64,000 nt of DNA from Planococcus plakortidis (GCF_001687605.2 NZ_CP016539.2:464501-528500), one strand, 5' to 3'. Shown: positions 25,858 through 34,898, counted from the first letter of the stretch. Made by a program: numbers and translations. The notes: generated by a model not told the origin, from the letters alone.

Positions 25858-26568
25858 ATGAAAATTGAAGTTTGGTCAGATTACGTTTGCCCATTCTGTT
25901 ATATAGGAAAGCGCACACTAGAACAAGCTCTCACACGCTCAGGCTACGAGAGCCAAGCCGAGATTACATTTAAAGCATATGAACTGGATCCACAAGCGCC
26001 GGTGGGCTCCAGCAGATTAGCCTATGAACATTTGGCAGAAAAGATGGGGCAAAGCCTCGAACGGGCGAAAGAAATGACAGCCCAGGTTGCACAGCAGGCA
26101 AAAGCGTTCGATTTGCATTACGACGTGGAAAACATGCCTCACGCCAATACATTTTCTGCGCACCGGCTCGTCAAATGGGCGGCCACACAAGGCGGGGAAC
26201 ACCGCTTGACCGAGCTATTGATGCACCATTACTTCGAAAAAGCGCACAATATCAGCAACACGGAGACGCTGCTTTCGATTGCTGAAAAAGCAGGCCTTGA
26301 CCGCAAGCAGGCAGCGGACGTTCTCGATTCGGATCAATTCCAGGGCGAAGTCGAACAAGACATCCAAGAAGCCGGCCAGATCGGTGTACAAGGCGTCCCG
26401 TTCTTCGTCGTCAACCGAAAGTATGCCATCTCGGGCGCCCAGCCGCTTGAAGCATTCATTGAAGCGCTGGAACAGATCGGTGAAGAGGAAGGCATGCGCC
26501 CTTCGTTAAAGCCTGTCGGAAAAGCGAAGACCAGCTTTTGTACAGGAGATTCCTGTGAAGGGGAATGA
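25858..26568 (+). CDS. FrnE/DsbA-family thiol-disulfide oxidoreductase
   Basis: This 236-residue thioredoxin-fold protein has the CxxC-type site CPFC at residues 12-15 in DYVCPFCYIGKRTL, with an inserted helical domain and the cis-proline loop QGVPFFVVN near residue 180. These are FrnE/HCCA-isomerase-like DsbA relatives. There is no signal peptide, so it should act in the cytoplasm, consistent with oxidative or solvent stress roles described for FrnE. The C terminus carries an extra cysteine pair (FCTGDSCEGE) six residues apart, similar to the tail cysteines of FrnE that form a second disulfide. The azoreductase gene follows. Confidence 0.88.
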   Translation: MKIEVWSDYVCPFCYIGKRTLEQALTRSGYESQAEITFKAYELDPQAPVGSSRLAYEHLAEKMGQSLERAKEMTAQVAQQAKAFDLHYDVENMPHANTFSAHRLVKWAATQGGEHRLTELLMHHYFEKAHNISNTETLLSIAEKAGLDRKQAADVLDSDQFQGEVEQDIQEAGQIGVQGVPFFVVNRKYAISGAQPLEAFIEALEQIGEEEGMRPSLKPVGKAKTSFCTGDSCEGE

Positions 26569-26582
26569 CGTGAGCAAGCTCT

Positions 26583-26611
26583 TTGACTTTATGCCTTGAA
26601 TTACTTATAAT
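26583..26611 (+). promoter_or_regulatory. Sigma-A promoter of azoR with AT-rich dyad
   Basis: TTGACT (26583-26588), 17 bp and TATAAT (26606-26611). The -10 lies in an imperfect dyad ACTTATAA/TTATAAAGT (26603-26619), a place where a YodB/CatR-type repressor could bind; the operator assignment is weak. Confidence 0.6.
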
Positions 26612-26663
26612 TATAAAGTCTTGAATTGAAGAATAATAATATTAGTATAAAGGAGTTTTATCA

Positions 26664-27302
26664 GTGAAAAACATTTTAGTCGTAAAAGCCAATAACCGTC
26701 CGGCATCTGAAGGGGTTTCAAGTAAAATGCACGAGGTCTTCATGGAGAACTTGAAGACGGACGCAGAAGTCAACACATTCGATGTATTCGCAGAAGATAT
26801 GCCGTATTTCGGCCAGGATTTCTTCGACGCCATGCAAAAATCCGCACAGGCAGAAGAATTGACTGAATTGGAGCAGCGCATCTTGACGGCTGCTAATAAA
26901 GCGATGGATGCATTCATGGATGCAGACGTTGTCGTATTCGCTTTCCCGCTATGGAATAAGACGATTCCTGCGGCATTGCAGACTTTCATCGATTATGTAT
27001 ACCGTGCAGGCATGACGTTCAAATATACGGAAGAAGGCCCGGTTGGCTTGGTTCCGGAGAAAAAAGTCATCATCCTGAACGCTCGAGGCGGGGTCTACTC
27101 GACACCGGAAATGGCGCCTAGCGAAATGAGCGTCAACTACATCCGTGCCATCATGAATTTCTTCGGCATCACGGATATCGAAGAAGTCATCATCGAAGGA
27201 CACAATATGTACCCGGACCGCGCTGAGCAAATCATTGCAGACGGCATGGAGCGCGTGAAAGAATCGGCAGCATTGCTTTCTAAAGTTGAAGTAAACGCAT
27301 AA
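26664..27302 (+). CDS. azoR: FMN-dependent NADH-azoreductase
   Basis: This 212-residue flavodoxin-fold enzyme reduces azo compounds and quinones with NADH, protecting cells from electrophiles. It shows the FMN phosphate loop VKANNRPASEGVSSKM near the start, FPLWNKTIPAALQTFIDYV around residues 94-112, and the NARGGVYS block near 134 typical of AzoR family members. Length matches Bacillus AzoR1/AzoR2. AAAGGAG precedes the start codon at 26664 (GTG), eight bases downstream of it. It stands between its own promoter and a terminator. Confidence 0.92.
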   Translation: MKNILVVKANNRPASEGVSSKMHEVFMENLKTDAEVNTFDVFAEDMPYFGQDFFDAMQKSAQAEELTELEQRILTAANKAMDAFMDADVVVFAFPLWNKTIPAALQTFIDYVYRAGMTFKYTEEGPVGLVPEKKVIILNARGGVYSTPEMAPSEMSVNYIRAIMNFFGITDIEEVIIEGHNMYPDRAEQIIADGMERVKESAALLSKVEVNA

Positions 27303-27310
27303 TGAATGAA

Positions 27311-27346
27311 CAGACGGAAACGCTTCGGCGTTTCCGTCTTTTTTTT
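27311..27346 (+). terminator. Rho-independent terminator of azoR
   Basis: Arms AGACGGAAACGC and GCGTTTCCGTCT around TTCG with a nine-T tract. Confidence 0.93.
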
Positions 27347-27359
27347 TCTTGAAATTGTC

Positions 27360-27545
27360 GGGACTAAGCTTTTCCGATCAAATGGGTTAATTCAGCTTTT
27401 TTATGCATTTATTTGCTCGACTTTCGCTGTGCTCAAGCCTCGCAAACGAATGTCCGAGGCAAGCCTCGTTAGTTTGCTCCCACATCTGCTAAGCAGATGC
27501 GTCGCAAATAAATGAACTCAGCTGCCCTTCGTTCATTTATTGGTT
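27360..27545. repeat. Hairpin-rich intergenic repeat, possibly a decayed relative of elements A/B
   Basis: No gene is convincing here. The stretch contains nested inverted repeats: ATTTATTTGC (27411-27420) with GCAAATAAAT (27503-27512), and GCAAACGAA...CCGAGGC with GCCTCGTTAGTTTGC. Phrases such as TTTGCTCGACT and GCTGTGCTC also occur in the variable part of element A. It could be an eroded copy with its modules retained; the terminator of azoR is not duplicated on the far side. Confidence 0.45.
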
Positions 27546-27606
27546 AGTAATTTCCACATGGGGGTAGACAGTCAATAAGCAGAACATTCAATAAAGGAGG
27601 GGCAGC

Positions 27607-29160
27607 ATGTCTCAAAATGAACAGCACAGACGCATTCCCGAATCGAAGGAGTCTTTTTGGAGAGCCTATAAGGAATTGCCGGATTATCCGGCATTCACCG
27701 GCAATAAGTCTACGGAAGTCGCGGTGATAGGGGCAGGTATTGCCGGCGTCGTAACGGCTTACCTCTTGGCGAAAGAAGGGAAGAAAGTGACGCTTTTGGA
27801 TGCCGGAAAATTGATCGACGGCGTCACGGGCTATACGACTGCCAAGATTTCGGCCCAGCATGGCCTGTATTATGCGCCGTTGATCAAGATCGCTGGTGAA
27901 AAACAAGCGAGGCTTTATTACGAAGCTAATATGGAAGGCTTGAAGTTTATCGAGGAAACGGCAAAAGAGCTGGACATCGATTGCGATTTCTCGCACCGGG
28001 ATGCATTCATCTATTCGACGAAAGATGCCACCGTGAAGTTATTGGAGAAAGAAGCGGAAGCGTACCAGCAGCTGGGCATCGACGGCGGGCTTGCGCGCGA
28101 GGAGTCGGAGTTGCCGTTCCCGGTGACAGAAGCGCTCGTCATGCGCAACCAGGCGCAGTTCCATCCAGTGAAATTCTTGACAGGCCTTGTAAAGGAACTG
28201 GAGAAAATGGGCGTGGACATCCACGAACAAAGTCGCGCCATGAAGATCTTGAGCAAGAAAGACCCGGTCATCCAGATGGAAAACCTGTCTCATTTATCAT
28301 GTGAAAAAGTCGTCGTCGCGACGCATTACCCGTTCAATGATTTCGATGGCATGTATTTCTCCAGGATGTCAGTCAACCGTTCTTATGCCATTGCGGTCCG
28401 GACCGAAGGCAAGATCCCGGAAGGCATGTACATCAGCGTCGATAGCCCATCGCGTTCCATCCGGTTTACGCCAGGTGAAGACGGGGAGAAACTCTTGTTG
28501 CTCGGCGGCGACGGCCACGCTACAGGCCAAAGTTCAGTTGACACGATGGAGCATTACGAGAATTTGGCAAAGTTCGGCGAAGATTATTTTGCCGCACAGG
28601 AAATTCCTTATCGCTGGTCGTCACAGGATTTGACGACTTTGGATAAAATCCCTTATGTAGGCACGATCACCGCCGGTTATGAAAATATCCTCGTCGCAAC
28701 CGGCTTCCATAAATGGGGCATGGCAAACGGAGCCATCGCGGGGCGGATTCTGACCGACCAAATTGTCGGGCGCGACAACCCGTACGCTGCGCTATTCGAC
28801 CCGACGCGGCCGAAAGTGAAAGCGGCCGATGCCGCAAGCTTCTTGAAAGACAATGCATCGGTGGCGAAAGAACTGGTCAGCGGCAAATTGAAAAAAGCAT
28901 CCAAGACCATCGACGACCTGGAAAAAGGACAGGGCGGACTTGTCAAAGTGGATGGCAAAAAAGCGGGCGGCTACCGCGATGAATACGGCCAAGTGCATCT
29001 CGTCAAACCGACCTGTACGCATATGGGGTGTGACGTAGCGTGGAACGATGCCGAAACCTCGTGGGATTGCCCGTGCCACGGCTCGCGCTTCTCGCACACT
29101 GGCGAAGTATTGGAAGGCCCTGCCGTGAAACCGCTGAAGAAATTAGAAGGCGGCATTTAA
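27607..29160 (+). CDS. FAD-dependent oxidoreductase with C-terminal Rieske domain
   Basis: This 517-residue protein couples a DAO-type FAD domain (dinucleotide motif VIGAGIAGVVTAYLLAKEG at about residues 39-57) with a C-terminal Rieske 2Fe-2S domain. The cluster ligands are seen in CTHMGCDVAW and CPCHGSRFSHTG, that is two cysteine-histidine pairs in the last 50 residues. This architecture corresponds to the YhfW family of Bacillus, of unknown substrate. The ATG at 27607 follows AAAGGAGGGGC. It is cytoplasmic. Its own terminator follows at 29165. Confidence 0.9.
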   Translation: MSQNEQHRRIPESKESFWRAYKELPDYPAFTGNKSTEVAVIGAGIAGVVTAYLLAKEGKKVTLLDAGKLIDGVTGYTTAKISAQHGLYYAPLIKIAGEKQARLYYEANMEGLKFIEETAKELDIDCDFSHRDAFIYSTKDATVKLLEKEAEAYQQLGIDGGLAREESELPFPVTEALVMRNQAQFHPVKFLTGLVKELEKMGVDIHEQSRAMKILSKKDPVIQMENLSHLSCEKVVVATHYPFNDFDGMYFSRMSVNRSYAIAVRTEGKIPEGMYISVDSPSRSIRFTPGEDGEKLLLLGGDGHATGQSSVDTMEHYENLAKFGEDYFAAQEIPYRWSSQDLTTLDKIPYVGTITAGYENILVATGFHKWGMANGAIAGRILTDQIVGRDNPYAALFDPTRPKVKAADAASFLKDNASVAKELVSGKLKKASKTIDDLEKGQGGLVKVDGKKAGGYRDEYGQVHLVKPTCTHMGCDVAWNDAETSWDCPCHGSRFSHTGEVLEGPAVKPLKKLEGGI

Positions 29161-29164
29161 AACA

Positions 29165-29199
29165 CAAAAAAGAAGCAGCGAGGGCTGCTTCCTTTTTTT
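29165..29199. terminator. Rho-independent terminator
   Basis: A-rich arm AAAAAAGAAGCAGC and GCTGCTTCCTTTTTTT around GAGG; it serves the oxidoreductase and, read from the other side, the convergent yceI gene. Confidence 0.8.
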
Positions 29200-29203
29200 A
29201 TGC

Positions 29204-29728
29204 TTATGCTGGGTTCGCTTGGATTTCCAAGTTCAATTTGATGTCTTCGCCGACAAGGACGCCGCCTGTTTCAAGCGCCTGGTTCCATGTCAATCCGAAA
29301 TCTTTGCGGTTGATCTTGCCGTTGACGTTGTATGCTACGACTTCTACGCCCCAAGGGTTGGTGGCTTTGCCGCCGTATTCCGCTTCGAATTTCGCCGGGC
29401 GGGTAACGCCTTTGATGGTCAAATCGCCTTCAAGCTCGTATTCGTCATCGTCTTTTTTGCGGATATCGGTTGCGTTGAACGTAATGTAAGGATGCTGTTC
29501 AGCGTCAAAGAAATCAGCTGAGCGCAAGTGGTTGTCGCGGTCTTCGTTATTGGTGTCGATGCTTGTCACATCGATTTTGAAATCGATCAATGCATTTTCC
29601 AGGTTGTTTTCATCTGCTTCCACCTGTGCTTCGTAAGAACCGAAAGAGCCTTTCACTTTCGAGATCATCATGTGTTTTACGGAAAATCCGATTTCTGAAT
29701 GCGCTTGGTCTACTGTCCATTTTTTCAT
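29204..29728 (-). CDS. yceI: YceI-family protein
   Basis: This 174-residue lipocalin-like protein of the YceI family binds isoprenoid-type lipids in characterised homologues. The start MKKWTVDQAHSEIGFSVKH is classical and lies 8 bases after GGAGG; a longer frame to 29791 is not supported. The block DNHLRSADFFDAEQHPYITF and the late LTIKGVTRPAKF are the conserved YceI motifs. There is no signal peptide, so it is cytoplasmic, as for many Firmicute members. Its promoter overlaps a site resembling the MhqR operator, hinting at control by electrophile stress. Confidence 0.92.
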   Translation of the reverse strand: MKKWTVDQAHSEIGFSVKHMMISKVKGSFGSYEAQVEADENNLENALIDFKIDVTSIDTNNEDRDNHLRSADFFDAEQHPYITFNATDIRKKDDDEYELEGDLTIKGVTRPAKFEAEYGGKATNPWGVEVVAYNVNGKINRKDFGLTWNQALETGGVLVGEDIKLNLEIQANPA

Positions 29729-29762
29729 GAGTAATTCCTCCAATTTCGTATGTGTTAGCCTT

Positions 29763-29794
29763 ACTATAAACAATAAATATCTCGAAGTCAATAG
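29763..29794 (-). promoter_or_regulatory. yceI promoter with MhqR-like half-operator
   Basis: On the minus strand TTGACT (29786-29791), 17 bp, TATAGT (29763-29768). The plus-strand sequence ATCTCGAAGTCAATAG (29779-29794) overlaps the -35 and agrees at 12 of 16 positions with the MhqR-type palindrome found at 43728. Only the left half is intact. Confidence 0.5.
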
Positions 29795-29930
29795 GTTTTA
29801 ATTAAAATAGTTTTAATTAGAGATAAAATTTATCCATACTTTAGTCCTTAACAAGGCAATATCGCTTGTCAAAACATGATGAAAAATGGATACTATTAAG
29901 AGCGAAAAGTTTAGAAGGGATTTGCTTGGA

Positions 29931-30848
29931 ATGATGAAAGAAACTTGGTTGGCGGATCTGCGCCGTTTTGTGGCAAAAGATCACGTCAAGATGGACGAGC
30001 CTTTGCATTTGCATACATTGACGAAAATGGGCGGGCCGGCCGATATATTTGTAGCACCGACAACGGAAGATGAAGTAGCTTATACTGTAAAATACGCATA
30101 TGACAATGAGATCCCGCTTTTGATGCTCGGGAATGGCTCCAATATGGTCGTCCGAGACGGCGGCGTGCGCGGCATCGTGCTGACGTTCAAGAAATTGGAC
30201 GGCATCATGATCAACGGCACAACAGTCATCGCACAAGGCGGCGCCGACATTAAGACCGTATCCCGCGCAGCAGCGGACAGCCAGTTGACAGGCTTGGAAT
30301 TCGCCTGCGGCATCCCCGGTTCGATCGGCGGCGCAATGGCGATGAACGCCGGCGCGTACGGCGGCGAGATCAAAGACGTCATCGTCCAGGCGACCGTCTT
30401 GACGAAAGAGGGAGAAAAGCTGGTCTTGACGAAAGAGGAGCTTGAACTTGGCTACCGCAAAAGCATCATCACGAAAAAAGGGTTCTATGTCCTGGCAGCC
30501 GAATTCAGCCTCGAAATCGGCGAACAGCGTGTCATCAACGCAAAAATGGACGAATTGACTTTCCAGCGGGAAAGCAAACAGCCTTTGGAATTCCCTTCTG
30601 CAGGCAGTGTCTTCAAACGGCCGCCGGGCAATTTTGCCGGGAAATTGATCCAGGAAAGCGGATTGCAGGGCAGAGGGTTTGGCGGCGCGGAAGTTTCGAC
30701 AAAGCACGCCGGATTTATCGTCAACAAAAACAACGCGACAGCCAATGACTATATCCAGACCATTGAAATGGTGAAAAAAGCGGTATTCGAGAAATTCGGC
30801 ATCGATTTGGAGCTTGAAGTGAAAATCGTCGGCGAAGATATGGCTTGA
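29931..30848 (+). CDS. murB: UDP-N-acetylenolpyruvoylglucosamine reductase
   Basis: MurB reduces UDP-GlcNAc-enolpyruvate to UDP-MurNAc in peptidoglycan synthesis, FAD- and NADPH-dependent. From 29931 it has 305 residues, matching Bacillus MurB; AAGGGATTTG precedes this start, while the ATG at 29886 has no binding site. FAD-binding segments LMLGNGSNMVVRDGG and GLEFACGIPGSIGGAMAMNAGAYGGE are present, and the catalytic serine lies in LEFPSAGSVFKRP, which marks a type II MurB. It lies between yceI and an antiporter and is transcribed alone. Confidence 0.95.
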   Translation: MMKETWLADLRRFVAKDHVKMDEPLHLHTLTKMGGPADIFVAPTTEDEVAYTVKYAYDNEIPLLMLGNGSNMVVRDGGVRGIVLTFKKLDGIMINGTTVIAQGGADIKTVSRAAADSQLTGLEFACGIPGSIGGAMAMNAGAYGGEIKDVIVQATVLTKEGEKLVLTKEELELGYRKSIITKKGFYVLAAEFSLEIGEQRVINAKMDELTFQRESKQPLEFPSAGSVFKRPPGNFAGKLIQESGLQGRGFGGAEVSTKHAGFIVNKNNATANDYIQTIEMVKKAVFEKFGIDLELEVKIVGEDMA

Positions 30849-30857
30849 TGCAAGTGA

Positions 30858-30889
30858 GCGGCACTCCTTATACGGAGTGTCGCTTTTTT
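30858..30889 (+). terminator. Rho-independent terminator of murB
   Basis: Arms AGCGGCACTCC and GGAGTGTCGCT around TTATAC with a T run. Confidence 0.85.
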
Positions 30890-30940
30890 AATTAGAGCCA
30901 TTATTATGGTATAATGAATTCAAAGTAATTTACGGAGTAG

Positions 30941-32425
30941 GTGGTCAATATACAGAGCTTTAGTGTAGACGGTATAATCCTGATCGGTGGAATTTTCCTC
31001 CTGGCTGGCGTCTTGATGACGAAAGTATCGGCACGCGCCGGCGTTCCCTCGCTCGTTTTGTTTATGTTCCTCGGCATGGTGTTAGGCAGTGATGTTTCAG
31101 GCCTCATCTATTTCTCCAACGCAGAAATTGCCCAGATGGTCGGAATTGTCGCCCTCATTATTATCCTCTTCGAAGGTGGTTTACAAACCCAATGGAAGCA
31201 TATCCGCCCGGTTCTTGGCGGTTCACTCGTCCTGGCGACGCTTGGGGTTTTGATCACGACAGGCATCGTAGCTGTCGCAGCGTACTATGTGTTTGATTTG
31301 ACTTGGCTGCAGGCCTTTTTGCTCGGCTCCATTGTCGGCTCGACGGATGCCGCAGCGGTTTTCTCCGTTCTCGCAGGCCAGAACATCAAATCCAAGATTT
31401 CCTCAACGCTCGAAGCGGAGTCAGGAACGAACGACCCGATGGCGATGTTTTTGACCATTGCATTTGTTCAATTGATCATGATCCCGGAGTCATCGGTCTG
31501 GAACATGCTCGGCAGTTTCCTGCTTCAAATGGGGCTGGGATTGGTTCTTGGCCTGGCGCTTGGATTTTTCGCATCGTGGACCATCAATAGGATCCGGCTG
31601 GATGCCTCGGGGCTTTATGCGGTGCTTGCCGCAGGCTTTGCGATTTTCATCTATAGCTTTACGGCCGTCCTCGGCGGCAGCGGGCTGCTGGCGGTATACT
31701 TGGCGGCTCTTGTAATCGGGACGCGCGATTTGACGCATAGTTATTCGATCGTCTCCTTCCATGAAGGTTTCGCTTGGCTGATGCAGATCGTCATGTTCGT
31801 CATTCTCGGGCTTCTCGTCTTCCCAAGCCAATTGGCTGACTGGGATCTCATCTGGAAAGGGCTCGTGCTCTCATTCGTGTTGATTTTCATCGCGCGCCCG
31901 GTAGCTGTCTTCATCAGTACGGCGTTCTTCGATTATGATCTGAAAGAAAAGCTGTTCATGTCCTGGGCAGGGCTTCGCGGTGCGGTACCGATCGTTCTGG
32001 CGACGTTCCCGATGCTCGCCGGCATGGATAACAGCATCCTGTTTTTCAATATCGTTTCGTTTATCGTGCTGACGTCCGCTTTATTGCAAGGCTCGACCAT
32101 TCCATTCTTCGCGGAGAAGCTCGGTTTGAACGGGCGTCCGGTGCCAAAGCGCATCCATTCGCTGGAATTGGTATCGATGGATCGTGCCAATGCGGAAATG
32201 CTGGAAGTCGAACTGTCCGAGAAATCGCCTTTTGCCGGCCAGTTGGTGCAGACGATCGGCCTTCCGAACCAGACCTTGATCAGCGCCATCATTCGTTCAG
32301 GAAAACTCGTTATGCCGACCGGAACGACGCGTCTCAGAAAAGGCGATGTGCTGTATGTCCTTACCGAAAAGAAACAAGTGCCGAAAGTCAAATTGGTGCT
32401 TGGAGAAGAAGATTTCGTCAACTAA
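30941..32425 (+). CDS. Potassium/proton (cation/proton) antiporter, CPA1 NhaP2 type
   Basis: This 494-residue membrane protein belongs to the monovalent cation:proton antiporter CPA1 group close to NhaP2/CvrA. Twelve or so helices are followed from about residue 400 by a TrkA-C type domain (VELSEKSPFAGQLVQTIG ... LRKGDVLYVLTEKKQ) that usually binds ligands and gates transport. The conserved core GSIVGSTDAAAVFSVL and the ESGTNDPMAMF motif hold the ion-binding aspartates. It begins with GTG at 30941 after GGAG; TGGTATAAT at 30907-30915 is an extended -10. Substrate (K+ versus Na+) is inferred. Confidence 0.88.
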   Translation: MVNIQSFSVDGIILIGGIFLLAGVLMTKVSARAGVPSLVLFMFLGMVLGSDVSGLIYFSNAEIAQMVGIVALIIILFEGGLQTQWKHIRPVLGGSLVLATLGVLITTGIVAVAAYYVFDLTWLQAFLLGSIVGSTDAAAVFSVLAGQNIKSKISSTLEAESGTNDPMAMFLTIAFVQLIMIPESSVWNMLGSFLLQMGLGLVLGLALGFFASWTINRIRLDASGLYAVLAAGFAIFIYSFTAVLGGSGLLAVYLAALVIGTRDLTHSYSIVSFHEGFAWLMQIVMFVILGLLVFPSQLADWDLIWKGLVLSFVLIFIARPVAVFISTAFFDYDLKEKLFMSWAGLRGAVPIVLATFPMLAGMDNSILFFNIVSFIVLTSALLQGSTIPFFAEKLGLNGRPVPKRIHSLELVSMDRANAEMLEVELSEKSPFAGQLVQTIGLPNQTLISAIIRSGKLVMPTGTTRLRKGDVLYVLTEKKQVPKVKLVLGEEDFVN

Positions 32426-32426
32426 G

Positions 32427-32450
32427 CTTGCCCATGCGGCAGGCTTTTTT
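32427..32450 (+). terminator. Rho-independent terminator
   Basis: Arms GCTTGCC and GGCAGGC around CATGC with six T after the antiporter gene. Confidence 0.75.
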
Positions 32451-32511
32451 GATGGCTAGGAAGGAATTTCCACTAAGCCGGTCGAATGAAAATCACAAAG
32501 GGGGATTATCC

Positions 32512-34866
32512 ATGAAAAAGAAAAAATGGGTGAAATGGCTGTTGATTGCATTCGGGTCGTTACTCGCACTGGCAGTCGTTGCAGTGATTATTGCAAGCGC
32601 TTACATATCGAAGTCGAAACCGGTCATTGAAGGGGAAGTGGCTGTGCCCGTTTTAGAACAACAAGTAACGGTCGTACGGGATGATATCGGCGTGCCGCAT
32701 ATCCGGGCAGAAAGCGATGCGGATTTGTACAGGGCGCAAGGGTATGTGCAGGCGCAGGACCGTTTGTTCCAGATGGATCTATCGAGAAGGCAGGCGAGTG
32801 GACGTTTGGCTGAAGTGATCGGCGAAGCCGCTGTCGATACCGATAAATATTTCCGCACTTTCAGCTTGCGCCGTGCTGGGGAAGCGTCTTGGTCTGGCTA
32901 CGGGGAAGAAGCGAAACAAGTGCTTGAGTGGTATGCGCAAGGCGTCAATGCGTATATCGATGAAGCGAAAGAAGAGGGGCGCCTCAGCTATGAATTCGCG
33001 CTGCTCGGCTACGAACCCGAACCGTGGACGCCTGTTGATTCCTTGGCAATCGGCAAGTTCATGGCCTATGATCTCGGCGGCCATTGGAATTCGCTTGCGG
33101 TCCGGCATTGGGCGTTGAATGAATTCCCGGAAGACAAAGCGCGCGAATTGTTCATCCGCTACCCGGAAGATGCGCCTGCGATTTTGGCAGCCAATAAAAA
33201 ACAGCCGGTCACAGTCGCCGGTGCTTTCGATCCGTCAGTCATCCCGCCAGAGTTCAATGGCAGCAATAACTGGGTCGTGTCGGGGGACAAGACGGAAAGC
33301 GGGCTGCCGCTACTAGCAGACGATCCACATCTCGGCCTCAGCACCCCATCGATCTGGTACCAGATGCATCTGGAGTCGCCGGAACAAAATGTCAGCGGCG
33401 TCATTTTCGCGGGCATTCCCGGGATCATTCTCGGGCATAATGAACAGATTGCGTGGGGCGTGACGAATGTCGGGCCGGATGTGCAGGATCTGTACATCGA
33501 AACGCCAAACCCTGACGATCCGACACAGTTCCGCTATGAAGGCCAGTGGGAGCAAGCACAAGTATTGAATGAGCCGATAAAAGTGAAAGACGGGGAAACC
33601 ATTGATTTCGAAGTGCTCGTGACGCGCCACGGCCCGGTCGTGTCACCGGTCATGTTTGACGAGGAAGAGCCTTCCGCCGTCTTTTCCATGCAATGGACCG
33701 CACTTGAGCCGACACTTGAACTGCAGGCCGTGTTGAATTTCAATAAAGCGGAGAACTGGGAACAATTCGAATCGGCGCTGGAAGATTTCCAGGCGCCTGC
33801 ACAGAATTTCGTGTTCGCATCGACGGACGGCACCATTGCGTACAAGGCAAACGGCCGCATCCCGATCCGCAAACAAGGCGACGGGCAATTGCCGGTGCCG
33901 GGCGATTCCGCGGAGTACGGATGGGACGGTTATGTACCGTTCGATGAATTGCCGCGTTCGGTCAATCCGGAATCCGGTTTTATCGCGACTGCCAATAATC
34001 AAGTCATTAATGACAGCTATCCGTACCACATCACGGATTTCTGGGCGCAACCGTATCGCTATGAACGCATCGCGGAAGTATTGGAAAGCAGCGACAAGCT
34101 GACAGCGGAAGACATGATGGCCTTGCAGATGGACCAGAAAAATCTATACGCTGCAGAATTTCTTGAAGGCATGATGGCAGAAGTCGAAAAAGTGACAGAT
34201 GAACACGGCGAGTTATTCGAGATGCTTCGCAATTGGGACCAAGTCGATAGCGCAGGGCAGGCGGCACCTTTCGTGTTCCATACGTGGATGCGCCAATTGC
34301 CGGACACTTTATTCGAGGAACAATTTCCTGAAGATGTTTACGAGATGCTGTCGGGCAAAAACCATATCACGGACGCCTTATTGCGCAGGGCTTTTGAAGG
34401 CGACGAGGGGGCATGGGTGCGTGAATACGGCGGCACCGGCAAGTGGCTGGCGGATTCACTTGATATGGCACTTGCCGATATCGAAAGCGAACAAGGCGAT
34501 AATCCCGAAGCTTGGGAATGGGGCGATTACCATCAATTGACCTTCCCTCACCCTGTCGCCGGGGCATCGCCGATTCTCGAGCGTTTCCTGAATCCGGACA
34601 AAGTGCCGGTGGGCGGCTCGAATATCACTGTACAGGCGGCGGCTTTCAATGATGACGGCGATGTCGACCACGGGGCTTCGTGGCGTTTTGTCGCCGACCT
34701 ATCCGATTTGTCCAAAGCTTATCACATTGTCGGCCCGGGGCTCAGTGGCCACGTGAAATCCGATTTCTTCCATAACCAAGTCGACAAATGGGCGCAAGGA
34801 GAGTTTCATGCAACCCGAATCGAAGGCGATGTGGAAGGAGCGGAATTAACGCTCGTCCCTGAATAA
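32512..34866 (+). CDS. Penicillin-acylase-family N-terminal nucleophile hydrolase, membrane anchored
   Basis: This 784-residue protein belongs to the penicillin amidase family, amide hydrolases that self-cleave to free an N-terminal nucleophile. A basic stretch and one hydrophobic helix (residues 7-30) act as uncleaved anchor or signal. The alpha-chain block TVVRDDIGVPHIRAESDADLYRA fits the family, and the new N-terminal serine is residue 251 in FNGSNNWVVSG. The beta chain continues with GHNEQIAWGVTNVGPD and TANNQVIND motifs. The start at 32512 follows AAAGGGGGATT; an ATG at 32428 lies in the preceding terminator. Substrate could be a penicillin-like amide, acyl-homoserine lactone or acylated peptide. 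Confidence 0.9.
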   Translation: MKKKKWVKWLLIAFGSLLALAVVAVIIASAYISKSKPVIEGEVAVPVLEQQVTVVRDDIGVPHIRAESDADLYRAQGYVQAQDRLFQMDLSRRQASGRLAEVIGEAAVDTDKYFRTFSLRRAGEASWSGYGEEAKQVLEWYAQGVNAYIDEAKEEGRLSYEFALLGYEPEPWTPVDSLAIGKFMAYDLGGHWNSLAVRHWALNEFPEDKARELFIRYPEDAPAILAANKKQPVTVAGAFDPSVIPPEFNGSNNWVVSGDKTESGLPLLADDPHLGLSTPSIWYQMHLESPEQNVSGVIFAGIPGIILGHNEQIAWGVTNVGPDVQDLYIETPNPDDPTQFRYEGQWEQAQVLNEPIKVKDGETIDFEVLVTRHGPVVSPVMFDEEEPSAVFSMQWTALEPTLELQAVLNFNKAENWEQFESALEDFQAPAQNFVFASTDGTIAYKANGRIPIRKQGDGQLPVPGDSAEYGWDGYVPFDELPRSVNPESGFIATANNQVINDSYPYHITDFWAQPYRYERIAEVLESSDKLTAEDMMALQMDQKNLYAAEFLEGMMAEVEKVTDEHGELFEMLRNWDQVDSAGQAAPFVFHTWMRQLPDTLFEEQFPEDVYEMLSGKNHITDALLRRAFEGDEGAWVREYGGTGKWLADSLDMALADIESEQGDNPEAWEWGDYHQLTFPHPVAGASPILERFLNPDKVPVGGSNITVQAAAFNDDGDVDHGASWRFVADLSDLSKAYHIVGPGLSGHVKSDFFHNQVDKWAQGEFHATRIEGDVEGAELTLVPE

Positions 34867-34898
34867 GGTATACTAGAGAAAACATTTCGGGGGATTTT

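Noticed and set aside
27306-27515. 69-codon frame after azoR
   Set aside because: It starts inside the azoR terminator and covers the hairpin repeat; no binding site.
34867-34898. Fluoride riboswitch before crcB
   Set aside because: The gap is only 32 bp and lacks the conserved crcB motif segments.
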